A DNA stretch of 64,000 nucleotides from Oxytricha trifallax (taxonomy: Eukaryota; Ciliophora; Spirotrichea; Sporadotrichida; Oxytrichidae): contig ARYC01000048.1 of assembly GCA_000711775.1 (NCBI GenBank), positions 264,793 through 328,792 of the forward strand. The letters run 5' to 3'. Below the pieces are notes generated by a model that worked only from the letters and a program-made list of their open reading frames with translations, was not told the origin of the DNA and did no database searches. The position numbers and the translations under genes are program-made. This document shows positions 33,524-44,800 of this stretch, piece by piece (the first letter of the stretch is position 1; each line of letters opens with the position of its first letter).

Positions 33524-35067
33524 ATGAATGAATCAAATATGAAGAATAAATACAGATAAGAAATAATAATAGGCAAAGGTGCATTTGGAAATTAATTAAT
33601 TTTGATTTTAAATGTCTATAAAGCTTCTAGAAGAGAATTAATTTAAATTATTAAAATGCAGTAATTATTGAGAAGTATTTGCAATGAAGAAGTTCATTTA
33701 TAATATCAATAAATGATTTGCAATTGTTTTACAGATAAATTTTATAAATGCCAACAGAGTAAGATCTAGATAATAAATTATAACATTTGCTATAAATATT
33801 AATCTAATTGAAATAAGCTTGATGCAGTCGATTAAAAGCAAATACCTGTGTCGTCTTGAAGATGTATTTGTTGGAGAAGATAAAACTTTCAATATAATGA
33901 TTGAGTATGCAAGACATGGTAACCTAAAAGATTATTGATTAATGATATTTATAATTAAAGAATCATAACTTGATTTTAAATAAAAATAATTAAATTTTCA
34001 AATGAATTTCAATAATATGCACTAATTAAAGCAATTAAATATATAATTTTGTATAAAATTGATATTTTAGTTTTATAATTTCAATTCTAAAATATTAATT
34101 TAAATAATAGATACCTCTCAACAAATAACCTTGACATATGGATTATTTTGATTTGTTTTTTAAATAAAATAATAAAATAACAACAAGATTTTGAGTCTAA
34201 TCAGAAATCATTGTCCATTTTTTAAATAAAATATATAATCTTTATTACTAAAAATATTAATCGTAGATCTATATTAAATATATTTTATAATATTTTTCAT
34301 TAGAATACATTTAAATAATACTGCGAGAAAACCCTGTATTGGATTATTCCAGAAGATTAACATATAAAACTTAATATACTTATTAATAATTTATTCTAGA
34401 TTTGTGCAAGGAATGGCTGGCATCAATAGCATTAGGGTTGAAGGAACTCCACTAGAGAAATATAATTCACAGAGACATCAAACCTGAGAACATATTCAAT
34501 TTTTTTAATATTTAATATTAGTCTTTGATAAGTACGATGTTAGAATTGCAGACTATGGTATATAAAAATAATAAAATTTTAATTAAAATATAAATTTATA
34601 TATGGATAGGCAAAAGTCATATAAGATACAATTGGAAATTAGAATCATCCCCATACAGTTAAATTTTCTCATTATAATTTAATTTATTATAAGTCACTGG
34701 AACATTAAGATACATGTCAATAGAATTATTAAATATAAATAATTTTTAGAGATGGTTACTGGGAAAGACTATAACAGCTCAACAGATATATATTAATATT
34801 TTACTTTAATAAAATAATAAATTATATAATATCTACTCTTTAGGAGTTACATTAATTTATCTGCTTACCAGAGAATATCCAGATTGGGAGAAATTAGGGG
34901 GTTACTCAAAATGGCTTCCAGATATCAAGGGCTACTCTATAGAATTCAAAAAATTAATCAGATCTATGATTAATATCAATAAGAGCACTAGACCAACAGT
35001 TAATGATATTATTAACAGTCCCTTGATAAAATATAGATTTTTATAAATTAAATGTTATATAAATTGA
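33524..35067 (+). CDS. Serine/threonine kinase K1, complete, germline form with ten or more IESs
   Basis: ATG 33524, TGA 35065-35067. After excision at the direct repeats listed below the protein is about 285 aa, a kinase domain almost end to end: IGKGAFGNVYKA (Gly loop), FAMKKF (VAIK Lys), IMIEYARHGNLKDY (hinge), IIHRDIKPENILVFDK (catalytic loop), IADYGQAK (DFG position reads DYG), TGTLRYMSIELL (activation segment end), STDIYSLGVTLIYLL, and DPIN-like C-lobe end RPTVNDIINSP. All catalytic residues are present, so a working enzyme is likely. One junction (near 33714-33747) is a base out of frame with its longest repeat. It is divergent from gene D. The substrate is unknown. Confidence 0.85.
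33593..33613 (+). other. K1 IES 1 (21 bp, pointer AAAT)
   Basis: AAAT at 33589-33592 and 33610-33613. Excision joins GAFG to NVYK. The same site is split in K2 and K3. Confidence 0.85.
33638..33674 (+). other. K1 IES 2 (37 bp, pointer GAGAA)
   Basis: GAGAA at 33633-33637 and 33670-33674. Excision gives SRREVFAMKKF. Confidence 0.85.
33714..33747 (+). other. K1 IES 3 (about 34 bp, pointer uncertain)
   Basis: A 7-bp repeat ATAAATG flanks the insert but gives a frame one base off; a 2-bp AA pointer gives INKMPTEQDL in frame. One base may be missing here. Confidence 0.5.
33769..33806 (+). other. K1 IES 4 (38 bp, pointer ATCTA)
   Basis: ATCTA at 33764-33768 and 33802-33806. Excision gives TEQDLIEISLM. 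Site shared with K2 (GATCT). Confidence 0.85.
33938..34323 (+). other. K1 IES 5 (386 bp, pointer TG)
   Basis: TG at 33936-33937 and 34322-34323. Excision joins NLKDY to CEKT in frame. The insert is AT-rich, no ORF. Confidence 0.65.
34359..34402 (+). other. K1 IES 6 (44 bp, pointer AGATT)
   Basis: AGATT at 34354-34358 and 34398-34402. Excision gives IPEDLCKEW. K2 and K3 are split at the same place after PED. Confidence 0.85.
34497..34519 (+). other. K1 IES 7 (23 bp, pointer ATATT)
   Basis: ATATT at 34492-34496 and 34515-34519. Excision gives KPENILVFDK. Site shared with K2 and K3. Confidence 0.88.
34559..34605 (+). other. K1 IES 8 (47 bp, pointer TATGG)
   Basis: TATGG at 34554-34558 and 34601-34605. 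Excision gives IADYGQAKV. Site shared with K2 and K3. Confidence 0.88.
34660..34694 (+). other. K1 IES 9 (35 bp, pointer AGT)
   Basis: AGT at 34657-34659 and 34692-34694. Excision gives HPHTVTGTLRYMS. Confidence 0.8.
34732..34748 (+). other. K1 IES 10 (17 bp, pointer TTA)
   Basis: TTA at 34729-34731 and 34746-34748. Excision gives IELLEMVTG. Confidence 0.75.
34790..34832 (+). other. K1 IES 11 (43 bp, pointer ATAT)
   Basis: ATAT at 34786-34789 and 34829-34832. Excision gives SSTDIYSLGV. Site shared with K2 and K3. Confidence 0.85.
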
Positions 35068-35214
35068 TTAAAGATACAAATGTAATCAAAGAATATAAGA
35101 AATCCATTTTCTTTTAGTAAACCATTAACAATTATCATATTATTTAATGATTATATTATATAAATTATTACATTTTATCATTATATTATTAACAATTCGG
35201 AAATTAGATAGAAT

Positions 35215-35292
35215 CAAAACCCCAAAACCCCTTAATGAGGTTTATAAGTGCTTTGATTTGTAGGGAATTTGTTAGGGGTTGGGGTTATTAAT
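35215..35292 (+). repeat. TBE copy 2 left inverted terminal repeat (78 bp)
   Basis: Complement of 39211-39288; begins with 17 bases of C4A4. Confidence 0.93.
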
Positions 35293-35295
35293 TAA

Positions 35296-36361
35296 ATGCG
35301 AGACAAAAATAGCAAGCTTTTGGGGTCTATTTATGATGAAGAGTATATAGATTTAGTGTTTAAACTGCGATATGGATGTGATATATACAGTGAATAAGTC
35401 AAACCTGTACTTAATTATCAAGTCAATTGCACTGCTCTTAAAGAGAAGTCCTTCAACTGTTCGCTCCCACTGCCTTATAGCTGTATAACTAAAGCAATAA
35501 TAGCTGAATTCAATGCCTTAGAGGAAGTCAAAGTTTCAATAGAAGCATATTGACTATCTTATTAATGAAAAAACTTTGAAGTATTGGGCTCACTTCTCTC
35601 TCGACCAACGAGCTACTATGTTTCACCGCCAGTTCCCTGAGTTGAAGATCTCTGCTTAGTCTATAGCCAACATCTATAAACGAAATGGTATCTCTTACAA
35701 AGGTGTTAATCGTATCAAGAGAGTAATTGATTTCACTCTGCCATTTTACAACAACAACTTAAATTATATTTATAATTAAATGCAGAGAGCCTAATAGAAT
35801 AATATTAAGTTTATTCATGCTGATGAGGCTGTGTTTACATTCAACACTTTCATCTAGAAGTCTTGGTATAAGAGACATAGCAAAATAGAAGTATATGACT
35901 AGAAAGTCAAGGTATAAACAATGGCAATTCTTGGAGGTATTAGCGAGGATGCTGGTTTAGAAACTTATGTTATTCATCCTCGCTCTATTAAGACAGAGCA
36001 GTATATTAAGTTCTTAGAGCAGCTGAGAGAGAAGTACCCTGAATAAGAGATTATACTGTTTGTTGATAATCTCTCTGTTCATAAGACTAAAGAAACAAGG
36101 AAGAGTTATGAACAACTTAGAATAACGCCAGTGTTCAACGTACCTTACAGTCCACAGTTTAATGGAATTGAGTTCTATTGGGGTATATTAAAAGGCCATT
36201 ACAAGAAACTGCTGCTCTACCACTTGATGCATGACCTACCTATCGATACAGTAGACTTTATTAAAAGCTCAGCAAAGAGAATAGATAATATATTGGCTTA
36301 AAAGTGTGCTAAAGAAGGGAGAGTGAATGTATATAAATAAGTTTTGTAGTTAAGTTAATGA
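35296..36361 (+). pseudogene. TBE transposase ('42-kDa', DD34E), one frameshift
   Basis: ATG 35296, TGA 36359-36361; length is 3n+1. One extra base near 35420 (after VKPVLNYQV) shifts the frame; everything after it is open and aligns with copy 1. HTH block SPSTVRSHCLIAV; DDE residues at 35822 (HADE), 36065 (VDNLSVH) and 36170 (NGIEFYW), 34 residues between the last two. Otherwise well preserved, so the lesion is young. Stop codon lies 9 bp from the convergent '22-kDa' stop. Confidence 0.85.
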
Positions 36362-36370
36362 ATATATAAG

Positions 36371-37158
36371 TCACATTTAAAATTCTTTAGAGGGAGCTGG
36401 CTTCTCTTTCTTTTCTTCTACTTCTTGCTTCCCTCCTCCTAAGTTTCTTCTCTTGCTGCCAGCTCCAGCATCTATGTTCATTTACTCTGGAGGCTAAATA
36501 TTTGAATAGAGTCTCTTGCTAACTTCATACTTTGTCTGCGACTTTCGCTCTCTGTGAAGCTTGCTCTATTCCTTCATCAAGAAGATGCCAGTACCAGATT
36601 TTTCTAAAGAGTTAAGCTACAAATCTTACTTGAAATATAAGGGTGCTTCTGCAGCTCTGATAGCCAGCTCTCACTTATCTTGATCCCTTGTTTGTCCTTA
36701 TCTTCTGAAGAGATGCTGTACCTTTTCTTATGAGATTCTTGAATAATTTCTTTCAAGTAATCACCTTTAATTGTTGCAAGAATGCCAAAGAAATAGTTTC
36801 TTTCAGGTAGTTTATTTGACAACTGTTTCTTAGTAGGCAGGTACAGCGAAACCTCTGGGTCATTCATAGCATCATCATATAAGTTAGTCACTGAGATTTC
36901 TGGATAGTTTGGAATCTCTGCAAACTTTACATCTTAAGTTTTCAATGCTTTCTTCTCTTCGCAGAGTATCGCCCTTAGAAATGAAATTTTGGTACCTTCC
37001 ATCGTTGGCAAGAACAAACCAACTACATAATCAAGATGAGTTACTATAAGTTCATTACCTTGCTGCACCAGGTAGCGATGCAAATCCTCCTTGCTTCTAA
37101 ATCTTTGAATCAATTCTTGTGCTTGCACTCTTTTCATTGCATCATTCATTGACTCCAT
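36371..37158 (-). CDS. TBE '22-kDa' protein gene, intact, two exons
   Basis: Exon 1 37158-36630, exon 2 36603-36371; spliced 762 nt, 253 aa. It aligns along its whole length with copy 1: SKEDLHRYL, LPTKKQLSNKLPER, SESWLSELQKHPYIS, then the spliced tail KSGTGIFLMKE, GAGSKRRN, EEKKEKP. No known enzymatic motif. The differences from copy 1 are mainly silent or conservative, so the protein has been under selection, exon 2 included. Function unknown. Confidence 0.85.
36604..36629 (-). other. 26-nt GT-AG intron in the TBE '22-kDa' gene, copy 2
   Basis: Minus strand GTAAG...CTCTTTAG, same length and position as in copy 1. Without it the frame ends in TGA shortly after the intron. Confidence 0.85.
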
Positions 37159-37363
37159 CTTGTTTACAGATCTTAGAAATGATATTAAAATTTAAGTTTA
37201 TTGATTTCAATTATATACCTCTGAAAAACTTACTATTAAATATGGGCATCCTATAGGAGGTCAACCTCTAAGAAGGATATGGAGAAGGTTTTGAGAACTG
37301 GTTTCAAACTTGAGAGATTGATATCAATTTCTACTGTTATTGTTCCATATTTTTAAATTTAAA

Positions 37364-37532
37364 TTGGTACGTACTTAATTAGGAGCAGCTCCTAAAATGC
37401 TAGTACTTAATTAGGAGCATTAATTAAAGCTAGTACTTAATTAGGAGCACCCTAATTTTAATCATAAAATCACAAAATACCTCCTAAAGCAGTACGTACT
37501 TAATTAGGTGCACCTCCTAAATCGGTACGTAC
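37364..37532. repeat. GTACTTAATTAGGAGC repeats between TBE copy 2 genes
   Basis: The unit and variants (GGTACGTACTTAATTAGG, AGTACTTAATTAGGAGC) occur five or more times. They lie between the divergent '22-kDa' and kinase genes, as in copy 1. Confidence 0.75.
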
Positions 37533-37723
37533 TATAATCAACTTATTATTGAAAGTAAAAATGGTTACTTCCTCACCCATATTTAGAGCTGGATCGTCTC
37601 TTAACACTCATATTTCTTCTCTAGTAATCCAAGAACCTCCCTTGAAACTTGTAGACTTGCAAAGCTCTCATATAAGCTCTCAGTTATAGAGGCAGTTTTA
37701 TAATTTTAAATTCAAATTTAAAT

Positions 37724-39169
37724 ATGAGCGCTAACATTTTAAGAAAAACAACAGCACTTCCATCAAACTAAATGAGACTTACATTTGGCAGCAATAAAAG
37801 TGTGATAGCTGTAAGATGAACTCACTTAAAGAACAACCAGAGCTATCACTTGAGGTCTCTGTTATAAAAATAGAAATTAATAATAGAAAATAAATGGCAA
37901 ACAAGTATGTCGGAGACAGAGAGGAGGAGAAAGTTAGAAATGAAATTTCAATGTAAGCAGAGGAAGTTGAAGTATATTTTTGTGAGAAGTGTGAAAGAGA
38001 CTTCACTCATAAATCTAGCTGGTACAGACATATGAAGGTCCATAAGGAAGCTAAGCCTACTGTATACTTAAAGCACGACAAAGTAGATGGAAAGTATGAT
38101 TGCTTTGAGGGCCATAAACAGTACTCTCACACAAGAGACTTAAAGAAGCATCTTTTAAAAGCCCACAAGAAAGAGATAGAAGTTGAAGATTAAGACACTA
38201 AACTGAAGTTGCTCAACAAAAGAAAAACAAGGAAACCTCTTTAAGCTGCTGAGCTTTAACAAGCAAGCGAATCAGAGTATGTGAGGATTGCACGCAACCT
38301 CTTAGCATCAGAGGTCACTAAAATCATGATTAAAATATAATACAAGAAAATTCAAGTACTAGCATAGATTGATTTAGATACTTCTCTCTAAAGCTACCTA
38401 ATTCTAGAGGACTCCTATGACAAGAAAGTTATTAAGGATCATCAGTATGCTTACAAGGTATATCCTTTCAACTATCTCCTTAGTGATGAAAAATATTAAA
38501 TGGAGTTTACAAATGAGTATTAAGTACTCACACAGGCTAAGTTTAAAGACTGCAAATACCTAATAAAGATAGATGCTGTTCTACTAGCCAAAAATCATGT
38601 AGCTTTCAGACTACCAATCTTTGAAATGACACTCAGAGATTACATATCTGATCAAAGAAATCATAGATAGCTTGCATTAATAGCAACCTAAGCTATACAA
38701 GGTATCAAAGAACTTCATAAGTTAGGCTTTGTTCACAGGGATCTCAAGCCTGAGAATATAATGTTGAACTTCTCACCACAACAGTAACAATAATTGATTT
38801 CAACAGAGCTTAAGAGTGGAAGTATCAAGGCTTGGAAGTATTATGGGAACTCCAGGCTATTATCCAGAAAGAGAAGACTGGAGAGATAGTGAATTTCAAT
38901 GGGATGTGTGGGCTATGGCAGCAATAATAATAGAGTGCGATATGCCCCGCAATGAATACTACTCTAAAAGGTGCGAGAAGGATACAAAACAAAGAATAAA
39001 GCAATTTATTGACAAAACAAGAAAATCTCAATCAATGAAACAAATGGCAGAGTCAATAATAATAAAACAAAACTCAAGATCAGACATATCAATAGAGCAG
39101 ATAGAGTTGTGGTTAAGTAAGATAAACTTCAGACCTCTACCACATGATCCAAAAGTACATTTTAAGTGA
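37724..39169 (+). pseudogene. TBE '57-kDa' zinc-finger/protein-kinase gene, three frame changes
   Basis: ATG 37724, TGA 39167-39169. Intact first C2H2 finger (CEKCERDFTHKSSWYRHMKVH); the second finger has lost a Cys (YDCFEGHKQYSH...HLLKAH). Kinase: [49 protein letters not shown]. Each of three 1-nt losses moves the frame: near 37800 (a 32-nt GT-AG intron is an alternative there), near 38785 and near 38811. The last two fall around the IDFN motif. Pseudogene unless the germline sequence is edited or misread. Confidence 0.8.
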
Positions 39170-39210
39170 TTAAATTAAATAAAATTACTATAAATTTCAC
39201 ATTAAAACCT

Positions 39211-39288
39211 ATTAATAACCCCAACCCCTAACAAATTCCCTACAAATCAAAGCACTTATAAACCTCATTAAGGGGTTTTGGGGTTTTG
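39211..39288 (-). repeat. TBE copy 2 right inverted terminal repeat (78 bp)
   Basis: Complement of 35215-35292; ends GGGGTTTTGGGGTTTTG then AAT. Confidence 0.93.
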
Positions 39289-41131
39289 AATGAATAAAAA
39301 CTGTATAGCTCTTGTAATTTATGCAAGACTATCAAATGTGAAAAATGTTACAATTTATATATAAAAGAAATTAAATTTTATTTATTTTTGTTTAGAGGAC
39401 TAAATACCAATTACAATGAAATCTTTTGAAAATATTCTTCAAATTTAAGATGCTTTAGATAAATATAATAATCAGATAGAGATAAAAATATACATTTGAA
39501 AAATAAATATTATTTTTTTAAGACTTTACTTGCAAATAAACAGAAGTTATTGTCTAGTTAAATCAAAATACCAACAGATAAATTTTACTCTAATAAAAAT
39601 AAAATTAAAATATTAATTTTTATAAGATCAATTAAAAGAATTGAATAGTCAATGTGATACACTTTAAAAATCTTCCACAAAGTTATAAGAGTTTATTTTA
39701 TTTTTAATAAATTACTATAATAGTATTTTCAAAATATAATAATTATAATTATTATAATTTATAAAATTTGAGTTAGTACAGCAAGTATCACAAACTTTAG
39801 AAAAAAAAATAGTAAAAGTAATGAGAACTAAACGAGATAGTTCAAAAATAGCGCCACAAAGGGTATTTTAAATCTAACGGTAAGGTTTTGGGAAAACATT
39901 GACATAGGAAGGGTTTAACTCTAATATAATTACAAAAAAGTAGAAGAGCTTTTATGATATGGATACAAGCATTGATATTGATTCGTAGAAAAATAATAAA
40001 TATAATCATTAATAATTTTAATGGGAATTATATTACAAAATTCTTAGTATGAGTATTTATATGTCATAAATTAAGAAACTCATAATTAAAAAATATGAAA
40101 AATTATTCAAATAAAATTCTAATCTTATAAGAGTTACATTAAAATTTTAGATAAATAACTTTATAATTAAAATAATTGTAAAATATAAAGTAGCAAATAA
40201 TTTTCAAACCAATTCAACTTATTAATAGAAATAGCATAGGAGTTTCCAAAAATATAGAAAATGTGTAGTTAAACATTGAAAGTTAAAATATGTTTAGCAC
40301 TCAAAAGAAAGTCAATCATAGTAGACAATTTAGTATGGGGGCAAGTAATACTCGGCCATAAATACGAACATATAATATATTAACATAGGATAAGGGGTAC
40401 TATAATGTCTAATTATATCTATGTTATAATCTTATTTATTACCAAGACTTTATGAGATTAGTAGATACTGAAATAAATAAAGAATCTACGTCAATTCTTA
40501 GGTCAGTAATTAAGTTATTTTATTATATAATTTATAAATTTATTTATTAATTCCAGACATAAAACAGAAAACCTTCACGTTATTGTATCAAGCATCCAAA
40601 CAAGGATTTCATGCTTCTAAATTTCATGAATTATGTGATAATTAAGGACCTACCGTTTCTTTCATAATGAGTGAAGCAGGGTAGGTGTTTGGGGGCTACA
40701 CATCTATATCATTTAGCTCCCCTTAATATTTCAAATACATAGAAGATCCATAGGCTTTTCTTTTCTAATTGAATAAGCGATCAGTTCATGTGCAGAAGAG
40801 AAAGCAAGATTGCGCTGTTTAACACTCAAAATAATTGACATAATTAACAAATAGTAATATTACTGGCTTATTTAAATCTCAATTCTCAAATAATTTTGGT
40901 ATATCTTGTTAGTTAATTAATTACTCTAAGGACAGATTAATGGTGTTTGGGCATGGATAAGATTTATCAATATTTGATTAAAGCAATCAAAATTTTGATA
41001 GTTTCTCTAATCTAGGGGGTACTTACGATCTCCCTATAAATACTTATTACAATACCAAAGATGCTTAGGAATACCTAGCAGGAGAACATTACTTTAAAAT
41101 AATGGAAATTGAAGTTTATTCTTTAATTTGA
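39289..41131 (+). CDS. B-box/coiled-coil/TLDc gene C in germline form
   Basis: Segments: second half of a B-box (39292-39366: YSSCNLCKTIKCEKC); coiled-coil pieces at 39400-39500 (MKSFENILQIQDALDKYNNQ), 39530-39590, 39628-39690 (DQLKELNSQCDTLQKSS) and 39775-39870; then an uninterrupted TLDc domain (40556-41131: TLLYQASKQGF, FHELCDNQGPTVSFI, GQVFGGYTS, AFLFQLNKRS, LGGTYDLP, YLAGEHYFKIMEIEVY, TGA 41129-41131). It is the only copy here whose TLDc domain has no insert. The RING and first B-box ligands are not found; TBE copy 2 ends exactly where they would join. The interval 39870-40450 carries little coding signal. Confidence 0.7.
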
Positions 41132-41814
41132 CGAATAATATTATGGTATATCAATTGAGTATATTTTTAAACATTTTATATTCAATAAACTTAATATTAA
41201 GAATTTTAAGAATTATGTGATGATTATTTGAAAACTAAAAGAAAAAATTTGAAATTAATTAAATTGATAAATTACCAAAATCATTTTAAAATTAAATGGA
41301 TATATCGCACTCTGAATTGTAAATTAGTAGCGAATTACTACTCGAAAATTTCAAGAATGAATCTGATTTGAATTTATAATTAATAATTAGTATCATAGAT
41401 AATTTTATAAATATTTTAAACTTTAATCGAAAGTAAATTCAAATGATTAATTAAACTTTTATCAACAATTTTAAGTATAGTTGTTTAATGCTAAATATGA
41501 CATATAAATTTGCAAATATATTAGTAAGAATTAAGTATTTAGCTGATTAAATTCAAATACTCAGATATTATATTATAATATAAAAAATGTAGATTTTTTA
41601 TAATTGGGATTTAGTTTGAATCAATTCTTAAAGCTTTTTTAGTCTATCAAACATTTTAAGCAATTTTTATCCATAATTATATAAATTAAGACTAATTTTA
41701 TTTTTCTTGAAAATTTAAAATTTATTCTTTTTAACTATTAGTATTTATTAAATACATAATATATTTTTTTTTACTTGAATTTGTTGATATTATAAATATA
41801 TAAAATTATTTGAA

Positions 41815-44800
41815 TGGAAGATTTCGAAAAGGTGACCATATAGGAAAAGGTGCTTTCGCAAATTTAAAAAATATTTCAATTTTTGCAAATGTTTATAGAA
41901 TATGCAAGATGCAAATATTTTATTTCGAATAATTATAATTATATTCAAACTTTTGCTATGAAGGTATACAATCAAAACAAAATGTGGAGAATATATAAAG
42001 AATTTATTTTGATATATTAAGAATTGTTCTAATTTTATTAAATTTAAATTTTCTCCAACTATTAATAATTCTTTATTTTTTCATTTTTGGATGTTGTCTC
42101 TGAATGCCAAATTCTAAAAGGCTAGTGATTCTGGTTATTTTAGTATTTCTTAGCTTCCTAACGACTTTGTTTGTTGGTAAAATTTTAGTATATTTTAAAT
42201 TTTTCAATTTACTATTAATGACTTGATTCTTATTTAGAGACCCCCACTTGCATATTTTTTTAGAAGACTCGTTTAACGATATCTCATATCTTTAAAAGAA
42301 ACTTAAAATAACTTATAATGCAAATAATTGAAGGTATAATTACTAAGGATTAAAATTAGCTCTTAGATTTTTCATCTTATTTTTCTTAAAAATAGATATT
42401 TTAAATTGATTTATCTAATTCTACAAAATATTCACAATTAAATTAAAAACTTCTTTATATAGGAAGGCTAGACTCAAGAATTAATTCTTGAGATCTATAC
42501 TCTAAATAGAGCTTCCTTACTCTATTTATTATCCATAATTAATGATAGTAACGCATAAATTTAAAAACTCTTCATATATATTGAAAATTAAACACAACAC
42601 TTAAGAGATTACGTCAATGACTAAATAGTCTATGAAAAAGAAGAAGATTAGCTTATAATCAAAGCTCTTTATGACAAAAATGCATAATAAAATTATTAAA
42701 ATTTTGTAAAATACTAAGTAAATATTTAATCGAATTTTTATCAGATTTCATAAACGGAGCGGAGCCCCTAATTAATTTTACATTATTATTATTATTGGTA
42801 TACTACTTATTTTATCAATTGATATTTTTTTCATGGGATTCTTGAACTTTAAAAAAGGTATATATCCTAATTTTAAAGTAACTTTTTATTTCTTTAAAGT
42901 AACATGTTTAAGTTTAATATTTAAATAAATTAATATAACTTACTAAATTAAGTATAATACATTATCATCAAAATATGATTTTTTTTATATTTAATTTTAA
43001 TTTATATAAATAAAACAAAAGCGAAATGATGGCGAAAGATCTGTATAATTAAATAAAATTAAATATGTTTAATTAAAGATAAGATCTTGTCGAATTCAAA
43101 ATAATGTCATAAATTAAAAGCAAATATCTTTGCTAAGTTAATGACTCATTTATCTCAGAGAGTGAGCAAAAATTATGCATCGTCTATGAGTATGCAAAAT
43201 ATGGAGATCTTGTTAAGTTTTGTAATAAACATTTTGATAAGACAATGATTCCTGAAGATTTCATTTAATTTATAAACATATGAAGATTTAATTTTCATTT
43301 AATATTATAACCCCAAAACCTTTTCAGTAGATTTATTAAGTTTATATTGATAATTGGATGTAATTAACGTAAGTAATTCAATTTAAATATATGACTATTT
43401 CTAAATGAAATGTTTATCCATAAAATAGATAACCTTGGGAAACACTACAACTAGAATAAGATAAAACAGATTCCATTAAATTTTTAATTATAAAATATTT
43501 CTTAGCTAAAAATCTAATGAAAGCAATTTTTTAGCGATTATTGCAAAAATATTTATGATGCTTTACTCAAAAAGAGAAATTATAATAAGGTAAGAATCAG
43601 AAATAGTTATCATTTTATGTCCTTACTAAACTTGAACAATAAATAAATTTATATTTATATATACTAAGCCTAATAATTTACCCTATACCTCATTTACACT
43701 TCCTTTAATTTAAATTGCAATAATCTAAACCATAACCTCTAAAGACCCTATAAAAGCTATTATAAGCTATACTTTAATTATAATCTCTATAAATTAAAAA
43801 CTCAATTAACTTACTAATGGGGTAATAGGTTTGTAATATTAAAACACATTTAGTTATGAGAATATAAAAATAATAAAATCAAATTAAATTATTTAACAAA
43901 TTATTTCAGATATTCATTAAACTTGTGTAAATGTTTAAAGAATTATAAAGAAAAATCACATCTACTTTCTTTAAATTATAATTTTTATTTTAAAAAGTTC
44001 TCAGTAAATTGATTTTTAATCTTTTAATTATATCTTGATGCTATAGATTTATATATTTTCTTATAATGTAATATTCCTAACCCTCCTCATATCCTGCATT
44101 ATATCTTTATAATTAAAATCCTTATTTTTTTTTTGCTTTCAAGATATCAATTAATTTAAATATCGAAAACTCTAAATTAATACGATCTTATTTAATTGCG
44201 GCTTTTAAAGCTACTTAAGGATTACAATTTTATAATAATTAATAGAAATAAATTTCCTATTTAATGATTAATTAAAATATATATGAATCTATATTTAAAA
44301 TTTAATTATTTAACACAAATGTAACAATATGTTGTAAATTCTTTAGTTCTTTATGAGAAATAATTTAACTTTTTAAAAAAGTAATAAATTTCTATGAAAT
44401 TGTAATTAATGATGAAATATATGATATAAAATGAGTAAAGAAAAAACATTAAGGTTAATCTACCTATTAGAATTTATAGGGAACAAATATTTAATGGGAA
44501 GGAAGGTGGAAAGTGAAGTTTGTGATAAAATAATCAAAATTGTAAGAAAGAAAATAAGTTAATGTTTTGATTATTTGTTTTAAGTATATTAAATTCTCAC
44601 AATCTATATTTTAAAGATCTTTTGAAATAATGGCTAGCTTAAACAGCACTAGGGTTAAAAGAGCTTCATTCAAGAAATATCCTTCACCGAGATATAAAAC
44701 CATAGAATATTCTTTTTTATATATAAATTTAAATTTCTTATTTATTTATTTAATTCTTGTGTTTGACTTCGATGATGTCAAGATTGCAGACTATAAAAAT

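Larger units (their letters stand above)
35215..39288. mobile_element. TBE: Telomere-bearing element (TBE), copy 2, 4074 bp
   Basis: Ends in inward CAAAACCCCAAAACCCC with target duplication AAT (35212-35214 and 39289-39291). 78-bp terminal repeats. Gene order is transposase (+), '22-kDa' (-), zinc-finger/kinase (+), the reverse orientation of copy 1. The inner part of the terminal repeat differs from copy 1 (GGGAATTTGTTAGGGG versus GGGTATAGTTGGGG), so the two copies are from different subfamilies. It is inserted immediately before the B-box half of gene C. Confidence 0.95.

Noticed and set aside
38785-38810. 23-nt GT-AG intron in the TBE copy 2 kinase gene
   Set aside because: It would remove the conserved IDFN motif present in copy 1 and does not restore the downstream frame.
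43309-43330. Internal telomeric site
   Set aside because: Single CCCCAAAACC in a context resembling a decayed TBE terminal repeat.
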